A program made the position numbers and the translations under genes. The notes under the pieces were generated by a model, which saw nothing but the letters and a program-made list of their open reading frames with translations, did not search any database and was not told the origin of the DNA. Positions 35,501 to 46,200 of a stretch of 64,000 nucleotides of DNA are shown piece by piece (the first letter of the stretch is position 1; every line of letters starts with the position of its first letter). This DNA comes from an uncultured Campylobacter sp. (lineage in GTDB: Bacteria > Campylobacterota > Campylobacteria > Campylobacterales > Campylobacteraceae). The DNA is taken from positions 62,001-126,000 of the forward strand of contig NZ_CALGPY010000007.1 of NCBI RefSeq assembly GCF_937959485.1, written 5' to 3'.

Positions 35501-37116
35501 CAAAGGCTAAGGTTGAGACGCCTAAGGCTGAGATTGAAATTCCTGATATAGATATCGATCTTTCGGATATCAAACCGAGCGCCAAGGTGCAAGAGCCTGC
35601 CGAAAAGGTTGAAATTCCAAGCGTAGAAGAAGAAATCCCTGTAGCCGTTAAAACCGAGTCTGAAATTCCTATCGCTAAAGCTTCGAAGCCTGATACTTCA
35701 AGTGTTTCTGCTCATGAAAATGAAATTTCAAATGTTAAACTTTCAGAACCTGAAAGTACAGCTGAAAAGATAATTGAGCCAGAACCTATCGCTGTTGAGC
35801 CAGAGCCGATAACAATTGAGCCTGAACTAAAACCTATCAAGCCAAAACTTGAAGAGGTTAAACAGGAGCCTTCAAATATCGAGTTTGAATCGATAACGCC
35901 AGTAGTAGAACCAGCGGCTCAAAATATTCCTGCCGAAGAGCCGAATATTGAGCCAGAGCCTGTAGATATTCCGAAGGTGGAGCCTGCTACTCAAAACGAC
36001 CATGTCGAAGAGCCTGAGATCGAGCCTGTTAGCGTAAAAGTCGAACCGGTAGTTATCCAGCAGCCTGAGGAAGAGGAGATGGTCGAGGTGCCCGTTACCG
36101 TATACGAAGACGAGCAACAGGAAGAAACCATTATGGTCGAAGAGGATGTCGAAGTCGAAGAAGAGGTTGAAGTGCCGGCAGAGCGAAATCCTGCCGATGA
36201 AAATGTACCTTTGGTCAATAGAAAATATAATGCCAAAATCCTTATTGCAGAGGATAATGAGATCAATCAAAAGCTTATGAAGCATACGTTAAATAGCTTT
36301 AATATGAATTTGACGATAGTCGAAAACGGACTTTTGGCGCTGGAAGCCAGAAAAGCCAATAACGACTATGATCTCATATTTATGGATATTTCGATGCCTG
36401 TTATGGACGGTATAGAATCTACAAAGCAGATCAAGCAATACGAGCACGAAAATAATCTCCGCCACATCCCGATCGTAGCTGTTACTGCCAATGCGCTAAA
36501 GGGCGATAGAGAGAAATTTATGGCGGCGGGGCTTGACGAATACTGCACCAAGCCGATCAAAAAGGATATCTTAGCCCAAATGCTAGATAATTTTATCGGT
36601 GATAAACGATCTGATGCAGCGCCTGCCGGTGGAACTACAAAGAAGCTGGTTAAAAAGCTTGTCAAACGCCAGGTGCCTAAGACGGTCATTAAAACTGTCA
36701 AAGTGCCAAAGACGGTAATGAAGCTAGTTCCTAAAAAAAGCATAGTTTCCGATGACGTAGTGAAAGCTAAGGGTGCGCGCGTGCCGACAAAAGATATACT
36801 TATATGTAAGGCAAACATTATGGAAAGTAAAATTTTTGCCAGCATATTAAAACACCAGTATAAAGACGTAGAAATTGCGGGCAATTTCGACCAGCTTATT
36901 TCTATGGCGGCTACGGGCAGCTATAAACTTGTTTTGATTGATAAAAAGCTAGCGGGGCTAGACTTAGCGGCGTTAGAGAGCTTGCGCCGAAAAGCGCCTG
37001 TGACCAAGCTAGTTCTGTTTTCTAACGACAACGATGAAAATCCACTATTTAACGAAGTCGCTAGTTACAATATTACCAAGTCGGGTCTTGAGAAACTCGC
37101 ACAAAAATATATATAA
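32563..37116 (+). CDS. giant hybrid sensor histidine kinase with NIT sensor domain
   Basis: 1517 residues. TM1 at about 12-32; a periplasmic NIT-type nitrate/nitrite-sensing domain around 40-310 (LAALVEQVDKERGITSAFLG); TM2 at about 327-347. The kinase core has H-box MSHEIRTPLNG (His417), N-box NLMSNAVKF, and G-boxes VEDTGIGIS and GGTGLGLTIS. A degenerate receiver-like domain follows (about 645-780), then a ~430-residue Glu/Pro/Ile-rich repetitive linker (34920-36210), a canonical receiver (IAEDNEIN; LIFMDISMPVMDG with phospho-Asp 1275; KP), a Lys/Val-rich repeat, and a second degenerate receiver at the C-terminus. AAGGA precedes the ATG. A CheY-like gene follows after 14 bp. Ligand is inferred only. 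Confidence 0.88.
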   Translation: MNLNTTSALRLVSGIPLLLIFAFASYFLFISLQDYARVGILQQQIAKNSNLAALVEQVDKERGITSAFLGSEGNPGMGTLLSGQRKKTDDALAKYKESKNISENVIKKTIFDIFAYGTGNDELLAAETDIDGLLDKLPQVRRDVDAQSKSFGELFSSYFQKFDDDVKTIQRVLREGLVSSNITVWTVSLLNTYEAMDATASERDYIIEYIIGSKAMNQAQLRTWASFNLSSSLPNYYFLPESDARAAILKILDGEEFQNALRETAKISATLQQEADEGHYSVPFQEWFASTTLKYKKLSEISEKINAELAAHADTYLAQRLRNLFIALGIWVLAAILVVFALGITRRLRQNVTDLGNVLSRIGDLTNQHEHIDVRTSEGVNKAYSLIEDALDLIAYQKGAAEDANKAKSIFLANMSHEIRTPLNGIIGFTELLKNTDLDEEKRDYVDTIEKSSENLLTIINNILDVSKIESNKVELEDILFNPIQDFESAVEIYVAKAAEKNIDILLYIDPTLVHHLYGDITKIKEVLINLMSNAVKFTPEHGTIVVEILREPSKAPGEAIVTFSVEDTGIGISEDKLANVFNAFSQADSTITRKYGGTGLGLTISSKYVAMMGGKLQVKSTVGKGTRFYFTLAFKETQKTDADAVFESIKGLNFALLADSADTMYNDIVKNYISKLGGKISIFNTNAQFRSAQNNNKYDALITRFKNYGEVSDILSMPTILTLKPKELQSISISNSKIFTLTEPFNLTKFVKTLDKISKSGIALSRSDFAPQTHEIKLDAEVEKPIVADEMIMEEPIVKERPIINKLDELRHATTSSADELRAILQSRRRTHDAEAHSAHKEEAVSKSSIAQELKKEAPKVEEPVIKPIDIEPMSDIKIEKTEPESPKIDIDIPEIVIPHAGKPKVEPSSTKDAQTDIDEPISLEIPDDFVGLKTHVTQTQAPKAETPSIDLSDIEIELPKIKKEEEEVKVEPAKIEIPKAKVETPKAEIEIPDIDIDLSDIKPSAKVQEPAEKVEIPSVEEEIPVAVKTESEIPIAKASKPDTSSVSAHENEISNVKLSEPESTAEKIIEPEPIAVEPEPITIEPELKPIKPKLEEVKQEPSNIEFESITPVVEPAAQNIPAEEPNIEPEPVDIPKVEPATQNDHVEEPEIEPVSVKVEPVVIQQPEEEEMVEVPVTVYEDEQQEETIMVEEDVEVEEEVEVPAERNPADENVPLVNRKYNAKILIAEDNEINQKLMKHTLNSFNMNLTIVENGLLALEARKANNDYDLIFMDISMPVMDGIESTKQIKQYEHENNLRHIPIVAVTANALKGDREKFMAAGLDEYCTKPIKKDILAQMLDNFIGDKRSDAAPAGGTTKKLVKKLVKRQVPKTVIKTVKVPKTVMKLVPKKSIVSDDVVKAKGARVPTKDILICKANIMESKIFASILKHQYKDVEIAGNFDQLISMAATGSYKLVLIDKKLAGLDLAALESLRRKAPVTKLVLFSNDNDENPLFNEVASYNITKSGLEKLAQKYI

Positions 37117-37130
37117 GAATGAGGTCTTAA

Positions 37131-37511
37131 ATGAGAGATTTGAAAGTTTTAACGGTTGATGACGACGCTATAAATTTAAAGCTACTTGAAGTTATGCTAA
37201 AAAAATACGGCAAATTCCAAACCATACTCCAAGCCAAAAATGGTTTGGACGCTCTTGCCGTACTCGAAGTTCAGCCCGTTGATTTGATTTTATTAGATAT
37301 CGTAATGCCTGTGATGAATGGGCTGGAATTTTTAGATAATCTTCACGCTAGAGAAAGTATAGCTCATATCCCCGTCATCGTCCTTACTACGGACGAGACC
37401 GCTAAACGAGAGGCTTTAAATAAAGGTGCTTATGACTTTATGACAAAGCCCATCAATGACAAAGATCTTCACAAAAAACTAGACGACGTTATGAATATTA
37501 TCGGCGATTAA
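37131..37511 (+). CDS. single-domain response regulator (CheY-like)
   Basis: 126 residues, one receiver domain without output domain. Acidic pocket VDDDAINLKLLEVML (Asp-Asp near residues 9-11), phospho-acceptor in LILLDIVMPVMNGLEFL (Asp about residue 54), the conserved Thr in VIVLTTDET and the Lys in FMTKPIND. It starts 14 bp after the giant kinase and is surely its operon partner; phosphotransfer from the kinase or its receiver is expected. The stop codon lies inside an intrinsic terminator. Confidence 0.9.
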   Translation: MRDLKVLTVDDDAINLKLLEVMLKKYGKFQTILQAKNGLDALAVLEVQPVDLILLDIVMPVMNGLEFLDNLHARESIAHIPVIVLTTDETAKREALNKGAYDFMTKPINDKDLHKKLDDVMNIIGD

Positions 37512-37524
37512 ATTGCCGATTTTT
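37500..37524 (+). terminator. intrinsic terminator of the kinase-regulator operon
   Basis: ATCGGC, a 9-nt loop, then GCCGAT followed by T5. It overlaps the last codons and stop of the response regulator and abuts the first base of tRNA-Arg. Confidence 0.75.
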
Positions 37525-37601
37525 GTCCTCGTAGCTCAGTAGGATAGAGCGCAAAATTCCTAATTTTGAGGCCACAGGTTCGAATCCTGTCGGGGACACC
37601 A
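37525..37601 (+). tRNA. tRNA-Arg (anticodon CCU)
   Basis: A complete cloverleaf: acceptor GTCCTCG pairs with CGGGGAC, the D-arm is GCTCAGTAGGATAGAGC, the anticodon stem CAAAA/TTTTG encloses TTCCTAA (anticodon CCT, reading AGG), the T-arm contains GGTTCGAATCC, and discriminator A plus encoded CCA end it. It lies directly after a terminator and before the AT-rich two-partner-secretion island; tRNA genes often mark island junctions, though no integrase or repeated 3' end was found here. Confidence 0.95.
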
Positions 37602-37989
37602 TCTATCAAATTTTCCCCCTATTTTTAGTTTTTTTGATTTTTTTGAAAGCCCTACTTTACGGCTTTTGTAAATTTTTTCAAAAAAATTTCAAATGCTAAA
37701 AACGCTAGATTATACAGGTAGTTTAAGAGAAACTACTATATTAAAAATCGAGATTCTGGGCATAATAAAATATAAAATCTCAATTAGCACTAAAATCCAA
37801 GAAGCCTTGCTCGAAAATTTAAAAAATTAGTGTATTATCGCCAATTTTAATTGATAGCTCCTAGCGGAAGACAAAGCCTATAAAAAGCGAATATATGCGA
37901 ATATATGCCAATAGATGCTTTTTGTTATGCTTAAGCTATAAGGTTTTCTTTTGCGGCAATATTCCGATCGTAAAGAATAGGAGCAATCG
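37602..37989 (+). promoter_or_regulatory. AT-rich junction between tRNA and TPS island
   Basis: 388 bp. Besides the terminator-like hairpin it has a perfect 7-bp stem GTAGTTT/AAACTAC (37718-37736), a tandem GAATATATGC repeat near 37890-37911, and a -10-like TATTAT near 37834. TAGGAGCAATCG supplies the ribosome-binding site of the following gene. No ORF. Confidence 0.45.
37646..37667 (+). terminator. terminator-like hairpin after tRNA-Arg
   Basis: AAAGCC, a 9-nt loop and GGCTTT followed by TT and a T-rich stretch (AAATTTTTT). Plausible 3' end of the tRNA transcript. Confidence 0.5.
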
Positions 37990-40005
37990 ATGTTTGATCA
38001 AAAACCATTATTCTATTATGACGATAGTAAATTTAAAGGAGCCTCTTTGCAACCCCGCGGCGTTAAAAGCGTCAAGCTTATTCTGGCCTCTATCTTTATA
38101 GGCTTAAGCCTAGCTCCTAAAGCGATTATGGCTACTCCTGCCGATATTTCGGGTGCCATAAATTCTGAAGAGCAAAGAATAAGATCAATTAGACAAGGCG
38201 CCGAGGATCCCTTCATAACGATACGCAGCGAAGAGTCTCCCGCTTCAAGCGCAACCGCGGAGCCCAAGAAAGCAGGAATTTGCTTTAAAATTTATGAGAT
38301 CAAACTGATTAACGCAGAAGCGCAAAACGAGCAGAAAAATAGCGCGGATTCTAAATTTAACGAAGCGGATTACGAATCTAAAAACAAAGATGATCTGAAA
38401 ACCCCAGCCGTCAATCCCAAAGACGGTGCTGGCTCGGGCGTCCTTATCTCTAAACCAAATGATGAAAACTTGGGGCGCGCGAAAATAAAAACTCTCGCTA
38501 AGTCCATCGGTTCTACCTCGAATTCCGATCATTCCGTTCCGCCCGGGTTTGAAAGAATTCTAAGTTCCACCCTAAAAGAGCTTAAATTTAAAAGCGGCGA
38601 CTGCTTGGGAAGCGATGAAATTTTAGCTCTGGCAAGAGCGTATAACAATAAAATCATATCCGCAGGCTTTATTACTACCTCCGTTTCCATCCCCCAGCAA
38701 AATATCTCCTCGGGCACCCTTCTTTTAGCTCTGCATCCCGGACGCATAGGCGAGATATCGCTTGAGCCCGGCTCTGAAGCTAAGAACCAAAGAAGCATCT
38801 TTACCGCATTCGGCGGCGATAAGAGGGGAGAGATTTTAAATTTAAGAGATCTGGAGCAGGCTATGGAAAATTTCAATGCCGCTTCAAGAAGCGAGGCGGA
38901 GATAAGCTTAAGCCCTTCCGCAAAGCAGGGCTACTCCGATATCAATATCTCTAAACAGCAAAGCTCTCCTCTACTGCTTAGACTAAGCGCGGATAATCTG
39001 GGCTCCAAATCTAGCGGCAAATACCAAGGCGCGACCATGCTTTACGGCTTAAATTTACTCGGATTAAACGAGAGCGTATTTGCTTCTTACGGTAGGAATT
39101 TTTTAAGAGGAGATAAAAAATCTTTAGGGGATGATAGCAAAAGCGGCAGATCAGCTAACTACTACGCAGGCTTTAGTATACCTTTCGGATACTTCTCTCT
39201 ATCCTTTTGGCAGAACAAATACACCTACGATCAAATAGTACCGGGAACGTATGAGCTTTATACCTATAGTGGAAGCAGCGTTAGAAGAAATTTGGATCTT
39301 AACTACGTATATTTTAGAAATCAAAACTCCAAAAATTCTCTGTTTTTTAGAATTTGGCAAAAAAAGTATAAAAACTATATACAAGATTATGAACTTAGCA
39401 ACCAAAGAAAGCGTGAAGGCGGCTATGAGGCGGGACTAAAATCTAAGGTATTTTTTGATAACTCTTCAGTAGAGATGATGCTTTCGTACCTAAAATCCAC
39501 AGGGGCGTTTAACGCTCTAAGAGCTCCCGATGAAGACTTCGGCGGCGGAAGCTCAAGGTACCATTTGATAAACGCCGCGTTAAATTTTAAAACCAGATCC
39601 TCCGCTATCCCTTTAAGCTACGAACTGGAGCTTTACGCAAGAAGAGCCAGTACTCATCTTAGCCCCATAGATAGGCTAAATATCGGCGGATACTATAGCG
39701 TTAGAGGGTTTGACTCTCAGATGAGCCTGCTTGGAGATAGCGGTTTTTATATAAGAAATACCTTGGAATATAAGTATTTTAAAAATAACGGCGTCTACCT
39801 GGCCTTTGATGTTGGCAAGCTTAGCTCTAAGGGAAAAGATTATCCAGCAGAGGGCGAAATGCTTAGCGGAGGAGGCGTGGGCCTTAGAGGAAATATTTCA
39901 GGCTCTTTTAGCTATGATCTTTTGGTAGCTTTCCCTATTAGCAAACCGGAAAATTTTAAAACGGACAGTCCCGCTTTAAATTTCTCTTTAAGCTACGACT
40001 TTTAA
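37990..40005 (+). CDS. two-partner secretion outer-membrane transporter (TpsB / CdiB, ShlB/FhaC family)
   Basis: 671 residues. After a signal region (ILASIFIGLSLAPKAIMA) come a POTRA-2 domain (CFKIYEIKLI ... CLGSDEILALARAYNNKIIS AGFITTSVSIPQQ) and a second POTRA segment (LHPGRIGEISL), then a 16-strand barrel with the ShlB-family VRGF motif (YYSVRGFDSQMSL) and a C-terminal aromatic residue (SLSYDF). It exports the large protein encoded downstream. An Asp/Lys/Ser-rich insertion of about 80 residues (38320-38560) splits the first POTRA between its first strand and helix, which is unusual. The start has TAGGAG in front. It opens the tpsB-tpsA-immunity operon. Confidence 0.88.
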   Translation: MFDQKPLFYYDDSKFKGASLQPRGVKSVKLILASIFIGLSLAPKAIMATPADISGAINSEEQRIRSIRQGAEDPFITIRSEESPASSATAEPKKAGICFKIYEIKLINAEAQNEQKNSADSKFNEADYESKNKDDLKTPAVNPKDGAGSGVLISKPNDENLGRAKIKTLAKSIGSTSNSDHSVPPGFERILSSTLKELKFKSGDCLGSDEILALARAYNNKIISAGFITTSVSIPQQNISSGTLLLALHPGRIGEISLEPGSEAKNQRSIFTAFGGDKRGEILNLRDLEQAMENFNAASRSEAEISLSPSAKQGYSDINISKQQSSPLLLRLSADNLGSKSSGKYQGATMLYGLNLLGLNESVFASYGRNFLRGDKKSLGDDSKSGRSANYYAGFSIPFGYFSLSFWQNKYTYDQIVPGTYELYTYSGSSVRRNLDLNYVYFRNQNSKNSLFFRIWQKKYKNYIQDYELSNQRKREGGYEAGLKSKVFFDNSSVEMMLSYLKSTGAFNALRAPDEDFGGGSSRYHLINAALNFKTRSSAIPLSYELELYARRASTHLSPIDRLNIGGYYSVRGFDSQMSLLGDSGFYIRNTLEYKYFKNNGVYLAFDVGKLSSKGKDYPAEGEMLSGGGVGLRGNISGSFSYDLLVAFPISKPENFKTDSPALNFSLSYDF

Positions 40006-40260
40006 ATTTAGTGAAATTTTATCGGCGCTTACCGCGGCGTTTAATATAAACGAAGACTATATAACGCTTAGTAAATTTTAATAACTATTTTAGCGCAGAT
40101 ACGCCATACTAAGAGCCGAGAAATAGCAATCCTGCGCCCAGACCGAACTCCAAAGTTAATTCAAACAAATTTTAAATAAAATATCCGAAATTTACTATTT
40201 TTTTAAGAAAGTATTCAAGAAATTTAAGATATAAACCCATCGCAAACGGAGGTTATTAGT
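40006..40260 (+). promoter_or_regulatory. spacer upstream of tpsA
   Basis: 255 bp, AT-rich. GGAGGT at 40249-40254 is a strong ribosome-binding site seven bases from the tpsA ATG. A -10-like GATATAAA lies near 40230. The large gene could have its own promoter here. Confidence 0.45.
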
Positions 40261-43200
40261 ATGCAAATTTTATGTTTAAGCTCTATTTTTAATGGCGCAA
40301 GGCGTCTTAGCGCCCCTACTGATACAAAAGAATATTTCGGCGTCTTTACCCAAGCGAAGAAACGCCTTGCCGCTCTTTTGCTTATTGGTTTGCTGGCTCC
40401 CTGTTTTTCATATTGCGAGATAATACCCGATAACTCCGCTCCCGTAAATCATAGAGCTTCGGTGTCTCAAACTCCGAATGCTCCCGCCACTCAAATAGAT
40501 ATCGCCTCTCCTAACGATAAGGGGATTTCTATCAACGAATACTCCAAGCTTAACACTCCTAAAGAGGGCACGGTATTTAATAACTCTCAAGGCGGAGCTA
40601 TAAGTAAAACTGCAGGCTATATACCGCCAAATCCGAGGCTCAATCGCGGCGAAGCTAAGCTTATAATCAATCAGGTAAACTCGCCTCTTCCTTCAAATTT
40701 ACAGGGTAATATTGAGATAGCGGGCAGAAAAGCCGATCTTATCATCGCTAATCCTAGCGGTATCAACGTAAACGGCGCTACCATAATAAATTCCTCCTCC
40801 ACTACGTTAAGCACCGCCAAACCCACCTATGAAAACGGACATCTTAAATCTCTAAACATAAGCAAAGATGGCTCTATAAATATAGGAGCGAACGGCCTAA
40901 ACGATAACGGGGATTATTTAAACGTAATATCTAATAGTCTAAAGCTGGAGGGTAAAATTTACGCAAACGAGATCAACGTAGTAGCGACCGACGGTAAGGT
41001 ATCTTTAAAAAATACAAACTCCGGATTGAGGCAGGATAATCTAAAGATCGAGCAAGAAGGAGGATCGCATCCTAAGGGCGTATCCATAGACTCCTCAGCC
41101 CTAGGAGGAATGTATGCGGGCAAGATAAATATAATATCTACTAAAGATGGAGCGGGCATCAACAATAAGGGGGCTATCTTAGCGGACAGCTCTTTAAAGA
41201 TAGATGCTAACGGAGATCTGATAAATGAAGGAAAGCTGGGTTCCAACGGACAGGCTCAAATCAGCTCAAAGACCATCTCCAACCAAAAGGGCTCTAAAAT
41301 TTCAGCCTCCAATCTGGATATAAAAGCCCCCTCGGTAGAAAACAGAGGAAATATACAGGCTAATACTCTAAAGCTAAAAGCGGATAGACTAGATAATATA
41401 AAAGGCACCATAAGCTCAAGCTCCGCCTTAAAGATAGAGGCGAAAAGCCTAAGCAACAAAGATAGAGCCGTAATAGGAGCGGCTAAGAGCGAAAGACTAA
41501 AGGAGTTAAGCTTAGATGAGAGCAGAGACTCTTTTAAAACAGGAGCTATTCCTCCTTCCAAAAACGAGCTTAGCATAATAAGCGCGGATCATATATCAAA
41601 TATAGGCGGAGCGATACTTTCAAACGAAAGCTATTTAGATATAAAAGAGAGTCTCTTAAACGATAATAGCCTAATGGTATTAAGGGCGTTGGATTCTGAA
41701 ATTCCAAATTTTTATAACCTTTCAGGTTCTACCTTTATAGTACAAGAGGGCTTAAGCTTGCGCGGCAACAATCTACGCAACGAAAGCTCAAAGATCATCT
41801 CCCTAGGAGGCGCTCTTTTAGGCTACGACAGTATAGATAACTCCAAAGGCTCTATCCTAAGTGGGGGAAATTTAATCATAAACAAAGGCGCTCTTAATAA
41901 TGAAGAGGGGCTTATAAGCTCCAAAGGGGATCTCGCTTTAAACCTAGATAGTCTTAGCGCTTTAGGTAAGCTAAGCTCTGACGGTAGTTTATATCTAGGG
42001 CTAAAGGACGATTTGAGCTATAACGGAGGGATCTACGCAAGCGGCGATATATACTTAAACCTACAAGGAAATTTTATCGCCTTGCAAAGGCTGATTTCCA
42101 ATAAAGATCTGATCATAAACGCAAAGGGTATCAAAAACGAAAGCATCATAGCCGCACTTGGAAATTTAGCTTTAAAAGCAAAGGAGCAAATTTTAAATTT
42201 AGGCTCTTTAATCGCGCGCGGCAAGCTGATAACAAACTCTGAAAGTTTAATAAACAAAAAAGCCCTCGTTTATGCGCAAGACGGCATAGCTTTAAACGCT
42301 AAAAATATCCTCAATCAAGACGCGTCCAATATACTTAGCGGAGGGGATATAGTTATAAATACGAGCTTTCTTAGCAACGAAGCGCTATCTAATATCATCT
42401 CTCAAAGAAATTTAAATATTTTTAATGAAAGAGGTGGGGAGGGCAAGGCTGACGAGATAACCAACGCCTCCTCTTTGATATATGCAAGGGGCACTCTTAA
42501 TATCGGCGCTAAAAAGCTAAACAACCGCTCGGTTAACGAGCCCGTAAAGAGGGTTCAAAGCACCGGTTATAATATAGATTTTACCTGCAATGGCGATGGC
42601 TGGGGTTGCAGCGGCGTAGCCATCCCTTTAAAGGTCAATGCGGCGGAGATAAAAGAGCGCATCCTTAAGCAAAATCCTAATATTAGCCAGGACGAGCTAA
42701 ACGCTAAGATCATGGAGGAGCTTAGCAAGCAAGATATGAATCTATATGTATTAAGCTTATATAAAAATACTAGGCTTCCGGGGGAGGATACTAGGCTATA
42801 TGACGCTATAACGTTAAGCTTAAAAGATAATCTCTTCGGCATAAGAAGAAGCAAGCCTCATAAGAAGGAGAGGTTAAGGCAGATAAGCTACAGCATCAAT
42901 AAAGAGTATATAACGGAAGATAGCCTAAGTAAATTTATGGGCTCAAACATAATCTCCGCAGGGGATAGTAACCTTAACATAGATGAGCTAAATAACGATA
43001 AGAGCGTAATTTATGCCTATAACGATCTATCTTTAAATGTAAAGAGCCTAAACAACCGCTCTTTAAGTCTAAATCATAGTATAACGAGCCAGGCGGAGTA
43101 TAGATGGAAACATAAAAGCCACGGCGGTAAAGGTGGCTATAGCGACCAAAAGAATATCTACTACTCCCAGCCTGCTATTGCCTCCATAATAGGAGCTAAA

Positions 43201-46200
43201 AAGGATATAAAAGGCTACGCGGGCGATATTTCAAATTTAAACTCACACGGGCAGATAAACTCTGGTAACGCTCCTACTCTTATAAAGGAAGCTTTTTCTA
43301 AAATAGATTACTCCCTAATAGGCAAGGGGCTCCTTAATCCTAACGCTTTAAATCTCAATAAAAACGATCTTGCGCCTAGCCTTAATAACGAAGCGGATAT
43401 GCAAGATATCATTAGACCTAGCTATATAAACAATCTCTTTTCGCCTATAAGCAGTAAATTTTATAATACCTTCTACGTTTATAGCGAGCTGATACCGGAT
43501 TTTTCATACATGCACAATAAGCTAAGCTTGCTTTATGATAAAAAAAGGACGTCCTTGAACTCTTCAGAGGAGGAAGATGACGGTACCTTACTTAGCTCCG
43601 CACCCTCTTTAATATACGCAGGAGGCAATATAAATTTAAGCGTAAATGGCGATCTTAGAAACGAAGGGATAATCTACGCGGGATCAAATATGAACCTAAA
43701 AGCCGGCAGCGTATCAAATTTAAACTCCGCCTCCATTATCGCCGCAAACGCCCTAAGCATATCGGCTAATAAGGATATAATAAACACATCCTCTTTGATA
43801 CAAGGACGCAGCGTAAGCTTAAATGCGGGCAGAGATATAGTACATAAAACCCTAAGTAAAGAGATAAGCTTAAATAGAGCCTACGGCGATCAAAGCAGCA
43901 CCTATATAGGCACTATCTCAAATATAAAATCTATCGAAGGCGACGTAGCATTAAATGCAGCTCGTGATATAACCGTAACCGGAGCAAGCATAGACTCTGC
44001 TGCAAATTTAATCCTAAACGCCGCAAAGGACGTAAATATAAATAGCGCGGAGGAGAAGCTAAGCTATAATTTTAAAAGCAAGGGCGGATACTATAAAGAG
44101 GATATCGTTAAGAATACAAGCTCCAAACTTAACTCCAAAGATAATATCTTAATAAAAGCAGGCGGTATAGCCATAAGCGGAGCGGATATTAATGCTCATA
44201 ACGGAGATGCTTTGCTACAGGCAAAGAACTCCATAAATCTAAGTGGGGATATCGATAGCAACTACTACGAGAGCGAATTTAAAGAAAAGGGCTTTGCGTC
44301 TAAAAAAAGCACTACTACTAAAGCTTTAAATCAAAGCGTAGTACCAACTAGCATAAGGGCTAAAAATATAATGCTTAGCTCGCAAGAAGCGGATATCAAT
44401 ATAGCGGGCTCTGCGTTAAAAGCTAAAGAAGCCATAGATATGCAGGCGGGAAACAATATAAATATATCGCCTCTAAGCTATAACTCCTTAAACTATAAAA
44501 ATAGCTCCAAATCCTCTTTGGGCGGATTGAAAGCTAGTATGGATATGCACTCGCTTTATAAACGAAATTTGCAAAGCTCCTCCCTATCGAGCGAAACGGG
44601 AGATATAAACTTAAGAGCAAAGAACGATCTAGGCCTAATATCTGCGGATATTTCAAGCGGACGCAATCTAAACTTAGGCGCGGGAAATTCCATAAATATC
44701 CTAGCGGCCAAGGAGTATAAAGAGGAGCTAAGCGCCCATAAAAGAAGGAGGTTCAATCCTATATCGGTTCTAAACTATCCCGTAACGATAGCGGCTTCCG
44801 TGGGAGCAATGGATAATATCGCATTAGAGGCCGGGATAGAAAAGATAGGCGGTAGTAACTTTACTGAGATATATAGATCGGATTATAATAGCAAGCAGGT
44901 AAAAGAAGGTATATCTAAACTATCCGATATCAAAGCCGCGGGCGATATAGGCTTAAACTCTCCTACAGCTTTTATAACTTCAAATATGAAAGCGGGCGGA
45001 GATATAAATGTAGACGCTAAAAACCTAACGATATCCGCAGCCGCTAACGAATATAGCGAGCACAATGTAGCAAAAAGTTCCTCGCTATCCATTACCAAGG
45101 CAAGGGATGCATTAAAGCAGATGAAGCCTAAGTCCATAGATGAATTTAAGAAGGACACTAGTATCAAAGTAAAGTTAGCCGATGCATCATACGATAAATC
45201 CAATACGAACTTATACGGTACCGAGACCGTCTCTTCTAATATGGAAGCTAAAAACATAACTCTTAGAGGGGATAATAGCCTAAGCGTTATAGGTTCAAGC
45301 TTAAAGGCCGAAGAGGATCTTAACTTAATATCCAAAGATGGAAATATAAATATAATAAATTCCACCGATACCGCAAGCTCCTCATCTAGCTCTAAGCATC
45401 TGGAAGGATCCCTATCTCTTACCGTACAAAACGAATACGCCCAGATTGCTCCTGCGGCTATCGCCTTGCAAGAAGCGATAAAACAGCTAAATCAGACCAA
45501 AAAGCAATATAAGGAGTATAAGGATCAGAAAAATGCTCTACAAGACAAACTCGTCGAGTTAAAGAACCGCTATAAGGCTAAAGAGGTAGGCATAGACTAC
45601 TCCGATATCGAAGACCTACAAAACATAATAGAGGACGTAAAGGACGAGGAGAAATACTATCTATCAAATATCGCTCTGGCTACTGCCAACGTAGCCTCTA
45701 AAACCGCCGCCCTCATCTCCCAAGGAGCCGCCGCATCCTCTAGCTGGGTTACTTGGGGCTTTAGCGTAGGCGCCTCCGCAGAGCTTAGCGGAACCACTTC
45801 CAAAGATAGCTCTAAATCAAGTAACTCCGTAGCCTCTAATCTTAGCGGCAAGAATATTAAAATTTTAACTGATAGCAATAAAGATACCTCTATAAATATC
45901 AAAGGCTCAAATTTATATGCTAATAATGATATATACCTAAACACCCATAATCTATTTATGGATGCTTCGCAAGATAGCTATGAGGCTAAACAAAGCTCTA
46001 AAACCATAAGCGGAAGAGTATCTGCTACTATGTATGGAGGCGGAGGAGGAAGCGCAGGGCTTGATTACTCTAAAAGCAATATGAAAGAGCAAAGCCTTAG
46101 CCACAATAATGCTAAAGTTTATGCAGGGCATAATATATATGCCTTAGCTAGTAACGACGCTTTAATAAAAGGAGCAAACCTTAGAGCGGATAACGCCTTA

